From: Collinsella sp. AF02-46-1
GTDB lineage: Bacteria; Actinomycetota; Coriobacteriia; Coriobacteriales; Coriobacteriaceae
NCBI RefSeq assembly: GCF_003465825.1
Contig: NZ_QSBV01000014.1
Coordinates: 5,368-69,367 of the forward strand
Reading direction: 5' to 3'
DNA length: 64,000 nt
The notes under the pieces were generated by a model, which was given only the letters and a program-made list of their open reading frames with translations, did not search any database and had not been told where the DNA came from. Every line of letters begins with the position of its first letter. The stretch's first letter is position 1. The position numbers and the translations under genes were made by a program. This document shows, in pieces, positions 42,755 through 50,980 of the stretch.

Positions 42755-43562
42755 TGAGCACACCCCCAGCGCGAAAGCTCACGAGAGCGTAAATCAATAC
42801 CGATAGACAGCTGGCTGCCACGCCATATCCCAGAAGCGTCAGCTGCCCCATATCGCTATACCCAAGGGCACATCCGACTCCAAGGTACGGCCCCGGAAGG
42901 AAGAAGATCCATCGCAAGGATGGTATAGGTGCCTGAAGGAAGGCTCCGTAGAGCGTCAAGCTCATGACAAATCCAACTATCACCACGGCCCCGCTCAATA
43001 CAGCGCTGCCCGTTATCCGATAGATGGTCACCGTCTCCAGCGCAACCGATATCACCAATACGGCGTTGACTATCATTGCAGGCAAAAATACAGTTAGTAT
43101 GTTGTGCGAGTAGTTATGCCCTCCACGTATTATGGCTATTGCAAAAAGAAGAAGGCAAAGCGCGCTATACGCTGCGCCAATTATTAAAGCAGACGAAAAT
43201 GCATGGGCTAGAGCCCCATAAAAGCGGTTGAGACCTCTTGCCGAAGAAATTCGGTGCCCCTCTTTATAGCCATGCTCTTGTAAAAGCACCAAACAAACGA
43301 TGAGTGGAACGAACAGGGATGTACCGGCAAAAGCGCTGCGCGCAAGGGACTCATCAGGCGCAGAAGGATCGATTGCATTCCAGAGGAAACCAATATCCTC
43401 CCCACAAACGCCATAGCCAAAGACGAGCAACGTTGTTCCGTTTTTTAGAAAGATGCCGAAGAGAAGGCCGAACGCCAACATAAGCGCAAGACCAAACTTC
43501 GCCGGAAATATCCTGTGCAAACGCATCATATCTGCCTTTATGGGATGGATCGCCCGCTTCAT
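42738..43562 (-). CDS. ABC-2 type exporter permease, first subunit
   Basis: A 274-residue membrane protein: an N-terminal cytoplasmic stretch, one helix (about 24-42), an outside loop with two Cys-containing stretches, then five helices. It is of the ABC-2 permease type and resembles in layout the paired permeases of lantibiotic-immunity exporters. It overlaps the ATPase gene by 4 bp (ATGA) and the second permease by 17 bp. Confidence 0.8.
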   Translation of the reverse strand: MKRAIHPIKADMMRLHRIFPAKFGLALMLAFGLLFGIFLKNGTTLLVFGYGVCGEDIGFLWNAIDPSAPDESLARSAFAGTSLFVPLIVCLVLLQEHGYKEGHRISSARGLNRFYGALAHAFSSALIIGAAYSALCLLLFAIAIIRGGHNYSHNILTVFLPAMIVNAVLVISVALETVTIYRITGSAVLSGAVVIVGFVMSLTLYGAFLQAPIPSLRWIFFLPGPYLGVGCALGYSDMGQLTLLGYGVAASCLSVLIYALVSFRAGGVLNGSSD

Positions 43563-44320
43563 AGCGAGACCGCCTTCATCAAGCGCCTGTAATACTCTTT
43601 TAGGGATGGCGCCTCATCCCTTATGACGTCCATCGATTCCTTTTTTAGCAGTTCACCGTCATGAAGAAACAGGCAGCTTGTTGCAACCGATGCCAGCTCA
43701 TCCAAGTCGTGGCTAGAGATAAGCATGGTTTTGCCCTGCTCCCGATTCAATCGACCGATAAGGGCCCATATACTCTCGATGCCCAACGGATCCAATCCAT
43801 TTGCCGGCTCATCGAAAATTAGTACGTCGGTGTCGCCCAATAAAGCCGTAGCTATATCCAGTCGCCGTTTCATTCCCAGAGAAAAACTGCTCACGCTCTT
43901 TTTCTCATCGACGTCCAGCCCGACCAGGCCCAAGACGCGAGGAACCTCACGTTTCTCATCGAGCCCCCATTCCGCACATCGGATCCGAAGATTCTCAGCC
44001 GCACTGAGAGATTGGTATGCTCCGCAAGAATCTGGCACATAGCCGACACGCGTCCGCATCAGGCTCAGCTCTTTTTTCGACTTGCCTCCAAAGAGCTCCA
44101 CGCTCCCCGACGATGGCTCACAGAGGCCCAGCACTATTTTAATAAGCGTGCTTTTGCCCGCCCCGTTTGCACCAACAAGGGCGCAAAGCTCAGACTGATC
44201 CACCTCGAAGGAAACGTCATGCAAAACGCGCCGTTTCCCGTAGCGCTTTGACACCCTTGATAGCCTTATCGTTGATGCGTTCATTGGCCTCCCGTTCCGC
44301 TTGATAGCAAAACCGCTCAT
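43559..44320 (-). CDS. ABC exporter ATPase
   Basis: A 253-residue ATPase of the CcmA/bacitracin-type exporter group. Walker A VGANGAGKST, signature SFSLGMKRRLDIA (a variant of LSGGQ), Walker B VLIFDEPANGLDP, and the switch His in SSHDLDEL. The start at 44320 has GAAGGA 5-6 nt upstream; ATG 44284 (MNAST) is an alternative with GGGAGG very close. First gene of the exporter operon, with a promoter at 44359-44387 whose spacer holds a dyad. Confidence 0.93.
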   Translation of the reverse strand: MSGFAIKRNGRPMNASTIRLSRVSKRYGKRRVLHDVSFEVDQSELCALVGANGAGKSTLIKIVLGLCEPSSGSVELFGGKSKKELSLMRTRVGYVPDSCGAYQSLSAAENLRIRCAEWGLDEKREVPRVLGLVGLDVDEKKSVSSFSLGMKRRLDIATALLGDTDVLIFDEPANGLDPLGIESIWALIGRLNREQGKTMLISSHDLDELASVATSCLFLHDGELLKKESMDVIRDEAPSLKEYYRRLMKAVSL

Positions 44321-44355
44321 ATCGTTCCTTCTTTACTTTATCGTTTTCCATAGTT

Positions 44356-44387
44356 GTTATTGTTTTTCGATAACTCATATTTGTCAA
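44356..44387 (-). promoter_or_regulatory. Promoter and dyad of the ABC-2 exporter operon
   Basis: Minus strand: TTGACA (44387-44382), a 17-bp spacer, then AACAAT (44364-44359). The dyad GTTAT-N9-ATAAC (44356-44374) overlaps the spacer and -10. It contains TTATCGAA, also present in the promoter region of the DUF2975 gene at 45402-45409. Confidence 0.5.
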
Positions 44388-44405
44388 GATAATCTAAAAG
44401 AAAGA

Positions 44406-44424
44406 ACCCGTGTTAGACACGGGT
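44406..44424 (-). terminator. Terminator of the XRE/DUF2975 operon
   Basis: A perfect 8-bp ACCCGTGT/ACACGGGT stem with a 3-nt loop; minus-strand tail TCTTTCTTTT. Confidence 0.7.
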
Positions 44425-44464
44425 CCCTTCACGCTGATATTTCGTTTTAGTTGTTCGCCTTAAG

Positions 44465-44794
44465 CTACTCGTCGCTCAAATCGACAGCAAAGACTGATGT
44501 CGGAAGCGACGCCTCGTTGCCTCCGCCGTCCCGCATCTGCCTCACAACGTTTTTTGCACGCTCGACAATAAGCTCCTCAAGCTCTTTCTCGCTCACGCGC
44601 TGAATAATATCTCCCGGTTGACAATCAAGCTCATCACAGATATCGAGGAGCGTCTTTAGGCGAATAGCTTTTATCTTTCCGTTTCTAAGCTTTGAAATAT
44701 TAGCCGGAGTATGCCCCGTCGCTCGAATCAGATCAGCACTGGTCTTTCCGGTCTTAAGCAGCTGCGTCTCAAGCTCGATGATGAGATAGCTCAT
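44465..44794 (-). CDS. XRE-family regulator (YozG-like), partner of the DUF2975 protein
   Basis: A 109-residue DNA-binding protein. A Cro/C1-type helix-turn-helix occupies about residues 15-65 (KTSADLIRATGHTPANISKLRNGKIKAIRLKT is split here by the recognition helix), followed by a charged C-terminal helix. It starts 8 bp after the DUF2975 stop codon, so the two are one operon; the same DUF2975-XRE pairing is common in Firmicutes and bifidobacteria. It is the best candidate regulator for the adjacent exporter. Confidence 0.88.
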   Translation of the reverse strand: MSYLIIELETQLLKTGKTSADLIRATGHTPANISKLRNGKIKAIRLKTLLDICDELDCQPGDIIQRVSEKELEELIVERAKNVVRQMRDGGGNEASLPTSVFAVDLSDE

Positions 44795-44802
44795 GTTTCC
44801 TC

Positions 44803-45363
44803 CTACACAAGCTCGTCAGACTGCTCTTGGAGCAGCGAGGCATAGCTCCAGATCGCCGAGATAAACAAACAGACAACTGCGCCGATAAACGACCCCGCAT
44901 CAAAGGTAGCGCCTTGGCAAATCTCAATAACGAAGGAATGAGGCACGATGTAAAGCTCCAGTCCGCCAATGGTGAGATTGACCGATCCATAGGCACCAAC
45001 AAGCGAAACCGCGGCGTTAACAGCAAAGGCAAGCGCGAGAACACGGATAAGCCGCACATGCGTCTTGGTAAAGGGCGAGACGCCCCGAGAGATGTTATGG
45101 CTGATTCCGCACAAAACGACAAGCGAAACACCCACGACGAGTGCCAGGCACAGCCCGCTTGGGATAACGATGCTCCCGCCATCGAGAAGCGTCACGACAC
45201 CGAAAGAATCGACAGAAACAACGTTTGCAACCGCATACCAGATCACGTAAACAACCAACGCGGCAAAAGCGACGAGCATTCCCGCAAAAACGACCGCCAT
45301 GCAAAAGCCAAGCTTCCTTACAGTCTCGCCCGCCTTGGCCATACGCTGAACGCTGTTGGACAT
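44803..45363 (-). CDS. DUF2975 family membrane protein
   Basis: A 186-residue membrane protein with four hydrophobic helices (residues about 20-45, 70-90, 105-125, 155-175), typical of DUF2975. Found together with a small XRE regulator in many genomes and presumed to sense or control it; the signal is unknown. The start at 45363 follows GAGGGTGAG; the extension to 45465 is rejected because it crosses the promoter. An imperfect dyad with TATCGTT and AACGATA (45384-45417) lies upstream. Confidence 0.88.
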   Translation of the reverse strand: MSNSVQRMAKAGETVRKLGFCMAVVFAGMLVAFAALVVYVIWYAVANVVSVDSFGVVTLLDGGSIVIPSGLCLALVVGVSLVVLCGISHNISRGVSPFTKTHVRLIRVLALAFAVNAAVSLVGAYGSVNLTIGGLELYIVPHSFVIEICQGATFDAGSFIGAVVCLFISAIWSYASLLQEQSDELV

Positions 45364-45383
45364 ACACTCACCCTCATCGAATC

Positions 45384-45417
45384 TATCGTTATCCGAATAG
45401 TTTATCGAACAACGATA
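45384..45417. promoter_or_regulatory. Candidate operator of the DUF2975-XRE operon
   Basis: TATCGTT (45384-45390) and AACGATA (45411-45417) form a 7-bp dyad, with TTATCGAA in between at 45402-45409. The same TTATCGAA octamer lies in the exporter promoter. Confidence 0.45.
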
Positions 45418-45505
45418 TGGATTGCATGCGGAAAGCCCCGCCAGTGCGCATAGGCCATTCACCAATCAGAAGGGGTGAGAGTGGATTTTTGGACACGTAT
45501 CGAAC

Positions 45506-45569
45506 GAGAGTGGATAATCTCCCACTTTGAGGTCGCCACCGGGCCTAAAACGGGAGATTATCCACTCTC
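45506..45569. repeat. 64-bp palindromic element
   Basis: Perfect 18-bp arms GAGAGTGGATAATCTCCC (45506-45523, complement 45552-45569). A direct partial copy, GAGAGTGGAT, starts at 45477. No T-run on either side. It lies between the DUF2975 promoter and the HPt gene. Confidence 0.8.
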
Positions 45570-45593
45570 ATAGCCATCAAAGCTCGCGAGCTC

Positions 45594-45950
45594 TTACTCG
45601 GCCACCTCGCGCAGGGCCGACATCGTAGCCGCATATTGCTGCTGCAACGCATGCATTCCCGCGCGAGCGCCGTCAACGGCATCGGCGCCGCGCAGCGCCT
45701 CGGTCACCACGACCGCCGGCTCGTACAGATTATCGAATCCCAGGTTCTGGCTCACGCCCTTGAGCGTGTGAGCTGCCATAAACGCTTCCTTGGCGTCTCC
45801 TGCCGCCATGGCGGCCTCCAGCTTGTCCATGCTCTCGTCATCCAAAAACTTGAGGGCAAAGCGGGCAAGCATCTCCTCGCCCATCAGCCGAGTGCAAGCG
45901 TCATCATAATTGGCGCCGATCTTCTCATACGCTTCACGCATGGAAATCAT
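45594..45950 (-). CDS. HPt domain phosphotransfer protein
   Basis: A 118-residue histidine phosphotransfer domain. The phosphorylated His is in MAAHTLKGVSQNLGF (about residue 62), surrounded by the expected four-helix pattern. It is 23 bp downstream of the REC/HD-GYP protein in the same operon and is the natural phosphodonor or acceptor for its REC domain. No histidine kinase is encoded nearby, so the partner kinase must lie elsewhere. Confidence 0.92.
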   Translation of the reverse strand: MISMREAYEKIGANYDDACTRLMGEEMLARFALKFLDDESMDKLEAAMAAGDAKEAFMAAHTLKGVSQNLGFDNLYEPAVVVTEALRGADAVDGARAGMHALQQQYAATMSALREVAE

Positions 45951-45973
45951 GGATTCAAACTCCTTTGGTCAAA

Positions 45974-47854
45974 CTAAATCGTAGGAAGCGCAACGACCTC
46001 GGCAGGGCGCGCCAATGTTTCGGCAATACGGTCTTGCACCTCGAGCAGACAGTCGAGCAGCAGCGGGTTAAAGGTGCCGCACTTACCGTCCAGGATCATC
46101 TGGATCGCCTCCTCGTGCGGGATGGCATCCTTGTACACGCGCACGCTCGTCAGCGCATCGTATACGTCGGCCACCGAAACCACCTGTGCGGCGATGGGGA
46201 TATCGTCGCCCTTAAGGCCATCGGGATAACCCTTGCCGTCCCAGCGCTCGTGGTGCCAACGCGCAATCTGGTACGCATATTCCATAAGCGCATTACCGGC
46301 GTGATGGCTACCCAGCTCAAGCAGCATGTCGGCGCCGATCGTGGTATGCGTCTTCATAATCTCGAACTCATCGGGCGTAAGGCGTCCGGGCTTGTTGAGG
46401 ATCGCATCGTCAATCGACATCTTGCCGATATCGTGCAGCGCCGAAGCCAGGGCGATCGTGGAGCGTTCCTCATTGTCGAGGGAGATCGTGCCGCTACGCT
46501 GGACCAGATAGCCAAGCAGCAGCTCGGTCAGCTTTTCGATGTTCGTAACGTGCCTGCCGCTCTCGCCGTTGCGAAGCTCCATGACGCCGGCCATGATGTC
46601 GATGAGCATGCGACTGTTCTTGACGCGCTCGTTGTACTGTTGGGACAGCAGGTTCGTCAGGCGGCGCTGTTTGGCGTACAGGCGGATGGTGTTGCTTACG
46701 CGGCGGCGCACGACACGGGAGTCAAACGGGCGGTTGATATAGTCCGAGGCGCCCAGCTCGTACGCGCGCAGAACCGCATCATCGGAATCTTCGCTCGAAA
46801 TCATGATGACAGGCAGATTATCGATACCCGATCGGCGCGACAGATCGGCCAGCACCTCAAAGCCGCTTATGCCCGGCATCACAATGTCCAACAGCACGAG
46901 CGACAACTCATCGCCATAGCGGTCGACCATGTCGAGCGCCGCACGACCGTTATCGGCCTCGAGGATGCAATGCTCGTCCTTGAGCATCTCGCTGAGAATG
47001 GCTCGGTTCATCTCGGAGTCATCGGCGATAAGCACCAAAGGCTTTTCGCTTTGGAAGGCCTCGATGGAATCGGCATCGGTCACGACCGTACCGGCTTTCG
47101 CCTTAGCGCGGCTCAGTAACTGAGCAGCGCGGCCAACGCCCTCATCGACCGTCTCGCCATGAATGCGAACGCCACCAACACATGCCGTCAAGCTCACGTA
47201 CTCATGGCCCGGAATAATCGTGGAATGAACGGCATCGGACACCTGATGCAGGCGACGGGTGAAGTCATCGGAGGGAATATTGGGCATGACAACCACAAAC
47301 TTGTCGCAGCCATAGCGCACAAGCTCGTCAGTCGAACGAATTCCGCTGCGTATGGCTGTCGCCACAGCACCGAGCGCAAGGTCGCCGGCATGACGGCCAC
47401 ACGTATCGTTGAAGGCCCTAAAATCATCAACGTCGATCATCGCAACGCCGGCATTCATGCGGGCGCTGCGAAGCTTTTCCTCGTAATATCGGCGATTGCG
47501 CACGCTCGTCAGCACGTCGGTGTAGACAAGGTCCTCTTCCGCGGCCTCTTGCTCATCAATCGGACGCACCATCAGCAAGACGTGAGGCTCGCCCTCGACC
47601 TTCAGAGGGCGTAGACGGGCGCGGTACTCAGTGCCATCATTGAGCAGTTGCTCCGACACCTCATCGGAGTCTGCCAAAGCCTCAAGACTCGACTGACGCA
47701 GACAAGGGCAGCGATCGCCGGCGAGCAAGCAGTTAGGCTCGCTCTTAATCTGATCGGCCGACAGCAAACGCACCACGGGGTAGTTCTTCGCGACACGGGC
47801 GACCTCAGCGGCAGCCTCCTCGTCGGTTAGATTGACCTCGTGATTATTGAGCAT
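45974..47854 (-). CDS. Degenerate GGDEF - REC - HD-GYP signalling protein
   Basis: A 626-residue cytoplasmic protein. In order: a short sensor-like N-terminus with CLLAGDRCPC (about 43-52); a GGDEF-family domain (about 105-260) whose active site reads YGCDKF in place of GGDEF, so cyclase activity is unlikely; a receiver domain (about 270-390) with ADDSEMNR, phospho-acceptor Asp in LLDIVMPG, and a Lys replaced in DYINRPFD; an HD-GYP domain (about 415-610) with HDIGKMSIDD and HHERWDGKGYPDGL. HD-GYP domains degrade cyclic-di-GMP, so the output is predicted to lower that messenger under control of phosphorylation. Followed by an HPt gene. Confidence 0.92.
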   Translation of the reverse strand: MLNNHEVNLTDEEAAAEVARVAKNYPVVRLLSADQIKSEPNCLLAGDRCPCLRQSSLEALADSDEVSEQLLNDGTEYRARLRPLKVEGEPHVLLMVRPIDEQEAAEEDLVYTDVLTSVRNRRYYEEKLRSARMNAGVAMIDVDDFRAFNDTCGRHAGDLALGAVATAIRSGIRSTDELVRYGCDKFVVVMPNIPSDDFTRRLHQVSDAVHSTIIPGHEYVSLTACVGGVRIHGETVDEGVGRAAQLLSRAKAKAGTVVTDADSIEAFQSEKPLVLIADDSEMNRAILSEMLKDEHCILEADNGRAALDMVDRYGDELSLVLLDIVMPGISGFEVLADLSRRSGIDNLPVIMISSEDSDDAVLRAYELGASDYINRPFDSRVVRRRVSNTIRLYAKQRRLTNLLSQQYNERVKNSRMLIDIMAGVMELRNGESGRHVTNIEKLTELLLGYLVQRSGTISLDNEERSTIALASALHDIGKMSIDDAILNKPGRLTPDEFEIMKTHTTIGADMLLELGSHHAGNALMEYAYQIARWHHERWDGKGYPDGLKGDDIPIAAQVVSVADVYDALTSVRVYKDAIPHEEAIQMILDGKCGTFNPLLLDCLLEVQDRIAETLARPAEVVALPTI

Positions 47855-48065
47855 ATGGGGCCCTTTCGATAGTTTCGCATGGTAGCGGTGGGTTCCAAAT
47901 GCTACAAGGGTAACACCTTGTCGATGCAGGTAAGTACGTGAATGCTGTTACATTTTTATGAGTTGGCAGGCGGCGCGATTGAAGTCGCAGACGTGAGGTT
48001 TTGAGCACATTTGTTAACACGGCCGAAACGTTTGCGGGTGAAGCCTGCTTTGGCCATTGCGGGTG

Positions 48066-48863
48066 TTAGAGCCCCAGGATGCCACGGACAGCCCGGGCAG
48101 CCGCTGCCGGGCGATCGCGCAGACCGTTATGCGCGCCCGGGATCGTCACGAGAGGGCAATCGAGATATTCGGCAGCCGCTCGCGTGCCAGCCTCGCGGGG
48201 CGTGCCAATCGAGAGCTCGCCCAGGAGCACGGCGGCCACCGTTTTTGACGCGCGAACGCTATCCCAATCGGGAACGCAGGTCATAGTAATCCCGTATTCA
48301 TTGGCCATGAAGCAACGACCATTGCGCAGGGCATGTTTGGCTTCCGCTTCGGTCGTTCCAGGAGCCTCGGGGTCCAAGTCGCCGAGGGCTCCCAAGAAAA
48401 GCCGGAGCGCCCTTGAAACCTTTCCAGCCGCAATCATATCGAGCAAAACCGGGGCTGCGCCCATGCCGACGCCTTCGGCCGACACAGCCGGCTCATGCAG
48501 AATCGCACGGGCGACGAGATGGGGTTCGGTACGAAGAAGCTCCAGCGCCACCAACGTACCGGCGCTGTGCGCAAGCACATTTGTCGGAGCGCCAACGTGT
48601 TCGATCACGGCTTGCAGATCGGCGGCCTGAGCGGCAAGATCATAGCTGCCGTCTGCCGCATCGCTGCTGCCACCACAGCCGCGGCGGTCGTAGGCAATTA
48701 CGCGGTAGTTGCGACTGAGCTCACAAGCGATGCCGTCGAAAAATGTGCCGTCGACACAAGCGCCGTGCACGCACACCAAGGCAGGAGCATCAGGCGACAC
48801 ATCCGGGTCGGCATATTCGCGACAGGCAATCGTGGTGCCCGCATTCTCGACCGTAAAATCCAT
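48066..48863 (-). CDS. Alpha/beta hydrolase
   Basis: A 265-residue cytoplasmic alpha/beta-fold hydrolase. Oxyanion region VCVHGACVDGTFFDG; nucleophile Ser in LAHSAGTLVALELL (about residue 95); catalytic His in PGAHNGLRDRP near the C-terminus. Distantly like carboxylesterases or haloperoxidase-type enzymes; substrate unknown. It is isolated, 211 bp from the signalling gene and divergent from the radical SAM gene. Confidence 0.9.
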   Translation of the reverse strand: MDFTVENAGTTIACREYADPDVSPDAPALVCVHGACVDGTFFDGIACELSRNYRVIAYDRRGCGGSSDAADGSYDLAAQAADLQAVIEHVGAPTNVLAHSAGTLVALELLRTEPHLVARAILHEPAVSAEGVGMGAAPVLLDMIAAGKVSRALRLFLGALGDLDPEAPGTTEAEAKHALRNGRCFMANEYGITMTCVPDWDSVRASKTVAAVLLGELSIGTPREAGTRAAAEYLDCPLVTIPGAHNGLRDRPAAAARAVRGILGL

Positions 48864-49082
48864 GTTGTGCCCCCATCATCAATGCTCATCCAGTTGCACG
48901 TCAGCACGGTTGGATGGACCCGCATTGCTTTACACCTTGTTAACAGATTAACTTTACCCGACCCGAGGCTTTTCATGGCACGGCATCATGAGCGACGTGA
49001 AAAAACGAAACTTGTAAAGCAAGAGCCCACACCTTGCTTTGGAGCCGATGCTATGCTTAGGCACAATTGTCTTGAGGAGCAT

Positions 49083-49865
49083 ATGCCTATGTCTACGTTT
49101 TTGAATGCCAGCCCCATCTTTGGGCCCGTTCGCAGCCGTCGCCTTGGTCTCTCGCTCGGCGTCAACATGATGCCGGCCAGCGGCAAAATCTGCACGTTCG
49201 ACTGCATCTACTGCGAGAACGGCCTCAACGCCGAGCGCCCCTGCCATGAGCCGTATAACACGGCTGCCGTGGTACTCGAAGCGCTCGAGGCAAAGCTGCG
49301 CGAGATGGCAGCCGAGGGCGAGCTCCCCGATGTAATCACCTTCGCAGGCAACGGCGAGCCCACCGCCGCACCGGAGTTTCCACGGGCCATCGCCGGCGCC
49401 GTCGCACTGCGCGACGAGCTTGCCCCAAACTCCAAGATCGCCGTGCTCTCCAACGGCACACGCGCCGACCGCCCCGAGGTGCACGACGCGCTCATGATGG
49501 TCGACGACAACATTCTTAAGCTCGATACCGTCGACCCGGCGTTTATCCAGCTGCTCGACCAGCCTGTTGGCCCCTACAACGTCGAACACCAGATCGAGAC
49601 GTTCGCAAGCTTTGACGGTCACGTTATTATCCAGACGATCTTTTTGACCGGCGAGTATCAGGGCAAGCTCATCGACAATACCGGCGAGGAGTATGTTGCC
49701 CCCTGGCTCGCGGCGCTTGAGCGCATTCGTCCGCAGGAGGCGACCATCTACACGGTCGCGCGCGAGACACCAGTCGCCGGCCTTGCCAAAGCAGCGCCCG
49801 AGGTGCTCGACGCCATTGCCGCGCGCGTGCGCGCCCTCGGTATTCCCTGCCAGGTGAGCTACTAG
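49083..49865 (+). CDS. Radical SAM protein
   Basis: A 260-residue radical S-adenosylmethionine enzyme with the Fe-S motif CTFDCIYC (about residues 36-43; CX3CX2C spacing) and TFAGNGEPTAAPEF, the SAM-binding GGE-like motif. It resembles the short YgiQ/CofH-independent activating-enzyme-like group with a MMPASGKICTFDCIYC start. Function unknown. ATG 49083 and ATG 49089 are both possible; GAGGAG is 3 or 9 nt upstream, and the latter spacing is more normal. The longer frame from 48495 is antisense to the alpha/beta hydrolase. Confidence 0.88.
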   Translation: MPMSTFLNASPIFGPVRSRRLGLSLGVNMMPASGKICTFDCIYCENGLNAERPCHEPYNTAAVVLEALEAKLREMAAEGELPDVITFAGNGEPTAAPEFPRAIAGAVALRDELAPNSKIAVLSNGTRADRPEVHDALMMVDDNILKLDTVDPAFIQLLDQPVGPYNVEHQIETFASFDGHVIIQTIFLTGEYQGKLIDNTGEEYVAPWLAALERIRPQEATIYTVARETPVAGLAKAAPEVLDAIAARVRALGIPCQVSY

Positions 49866-49957
49866 CGCGGCCGCCCGCCAGCAGCTAAATTAGCCCCATC
49901 CCAAATGAGCTGGTCTGCGGGTGGGCTATACTAGCTGCGAATGAAAGGAAGTTAGCC

Positions 49958-50845
49958 ATGTTTGACAATGGACCCGTGCCCGGCCGCAACGACGCCTGCT
50001 GGTGCGGCAGCGGCAAAAAATATAAGAAATGCCATAGCGCCTTTGATGAGCGCCTCGAGCGCTTGTGGGAAGAGGGCTGGGAGGTTCTGCCCCGCACGCT
50101 CTACAAGACACCCGCCGACATCGAGGGCATCAAGCGCTCGGCCGCCATCAACGTGGGCGTGCTCGACTACGTAGGCGAGCACATCGCCGCGGGCATGACC
50201 ACCAACCAGATCGACCAGATGATCTACGACTACACCATCGATCACGATGGCACGCCGGCTGACCTCAACTATGAGGGCTACCCCAAGAGCGTGTGCACCT
50301 CGATCAACGACGTGGTCTGTCACGGCATCCCCTGCGATACGGACGTGCTGCACGAGGGCGACATCATCAACGTCGATTGTTCCACGATCTTGGACGGCTA
50401 CTTTAGCGATTCGAGCCGCATGTTCTGCATCGGCAAGGTCTCTGCCGAGCGCCAGCGTCTGGTCGACGTCACTCGCGCCAGCGTGGAAGCGGGTCTAGCC
50501 GCCGTCAAGCCATGGCTACCGCTGTCCGTGATGGCCGAGGCCGTGCAAAAGACGGTCGAGGACGCCGGTTTTAGCGTGGTGCGCGAGTACGGCGGACACG
50601 GCATTGGCAAGGAGTTCCACGAGGACCCGTTTGTAGGCTTTACCACCGAGGCGCCCGATGTGGACACCATCATGGCTCCGGGCATGGTCTTTACCATCGA
50701 GCCCATGGTCAATGCCGGAGCGCCCGACATCAAGATTAGCAAGGGTGACGGTTGGTGCGTGCGCACCAAGGACGGCAGCGATTCGGCCCAGTGCGAGGTA
50801 CAGCTCGTAGTGACCGAGGACGGCTACGAGCTGCTGAGCTGGTAG
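49958..50845 (+). CDS. map: Type I methionine aminopeptidase with N-terminal SEC-C zinc motif
   Basis: Removes N-terminal Met from new proteins. The N-terminus carries a SEC-C zinc motif, GRNDACWCGSGKKYKKCH (residues 9-26), known from SecA and some Map proteins, where it may help ribosome or nucleic-acid contact. The pita-bread catalytic domain follows: metal ligands in IINVDCS, GYFSDSS, GGHGIGKEFHE, FTIEPMV and QCEVQLV. 295 residues. AAGGAAG precedes the ATG. Followed by a strong terminator. Confidence 0.96.
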   Translation: MFDNGPVPGRNDACWCGSGKKYKKCHSAFDERLERLWEEGWEVLPRTLYKTPADIEGIKRSAAINVGVLDYVGEHIAAGMTTNQIDQMIYDYTIDHDGTPADLNYEGYPKSVCTSINDVVCHGIPCDTDVLHEGDIINVDCSTILDGYFSDSSRMFCIGKVSAERQRLVDVTRASVEAGLAAVKPWLPLSVMAEAVQKTVEDAGFSVVREYGGHGIGKEFHEDPFVGFTTEAPDVDTIMAPGMVFTIEPMVNAGAPDIKISKGDGWCVRTKDGSDSAQCEVQLVVTEDGYELLSW

Positions 50846-50854
50846 CCGCACGGA

Positions 50855-50899
50855 CGCCGGGCGCTCATGGACTTATAAACCGTCCATGAGCGCCCGGCG
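50855..50899 (+). terminator. Terminator of map
   Basis: A perfect 18-bp stem (50855-50872 with 50882-50899) followed by TTTATTT, beginning 9 bp after the stop codon. Confidence 0.95.
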
Positions 50900-50920
50900 C
50901 TTTATTTAAGCGTTTTGCCT

Positions 50921-50961
50921 GATAAAACCTGCCAAAATAAACCTGTCCCTTTTTGGCAGGT
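50921..50961. repeat. Hairpin element, copy 4 (not at a stop codon)
   Basis: ACCTGCCAAAA (50928-50938) pairs with TTTTGGCAGGT (50951-50961) around a loop with CCTGTCCC. Unlike most copies it does not abut a minus-strand gene end; it is in the leader of the plus-strand dehydrogenase gene, only 20 bp before its start codon. Confidence 0.8.
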
Positions 50962-50980
50962 CAAGCGGAGAGGACTGCTT

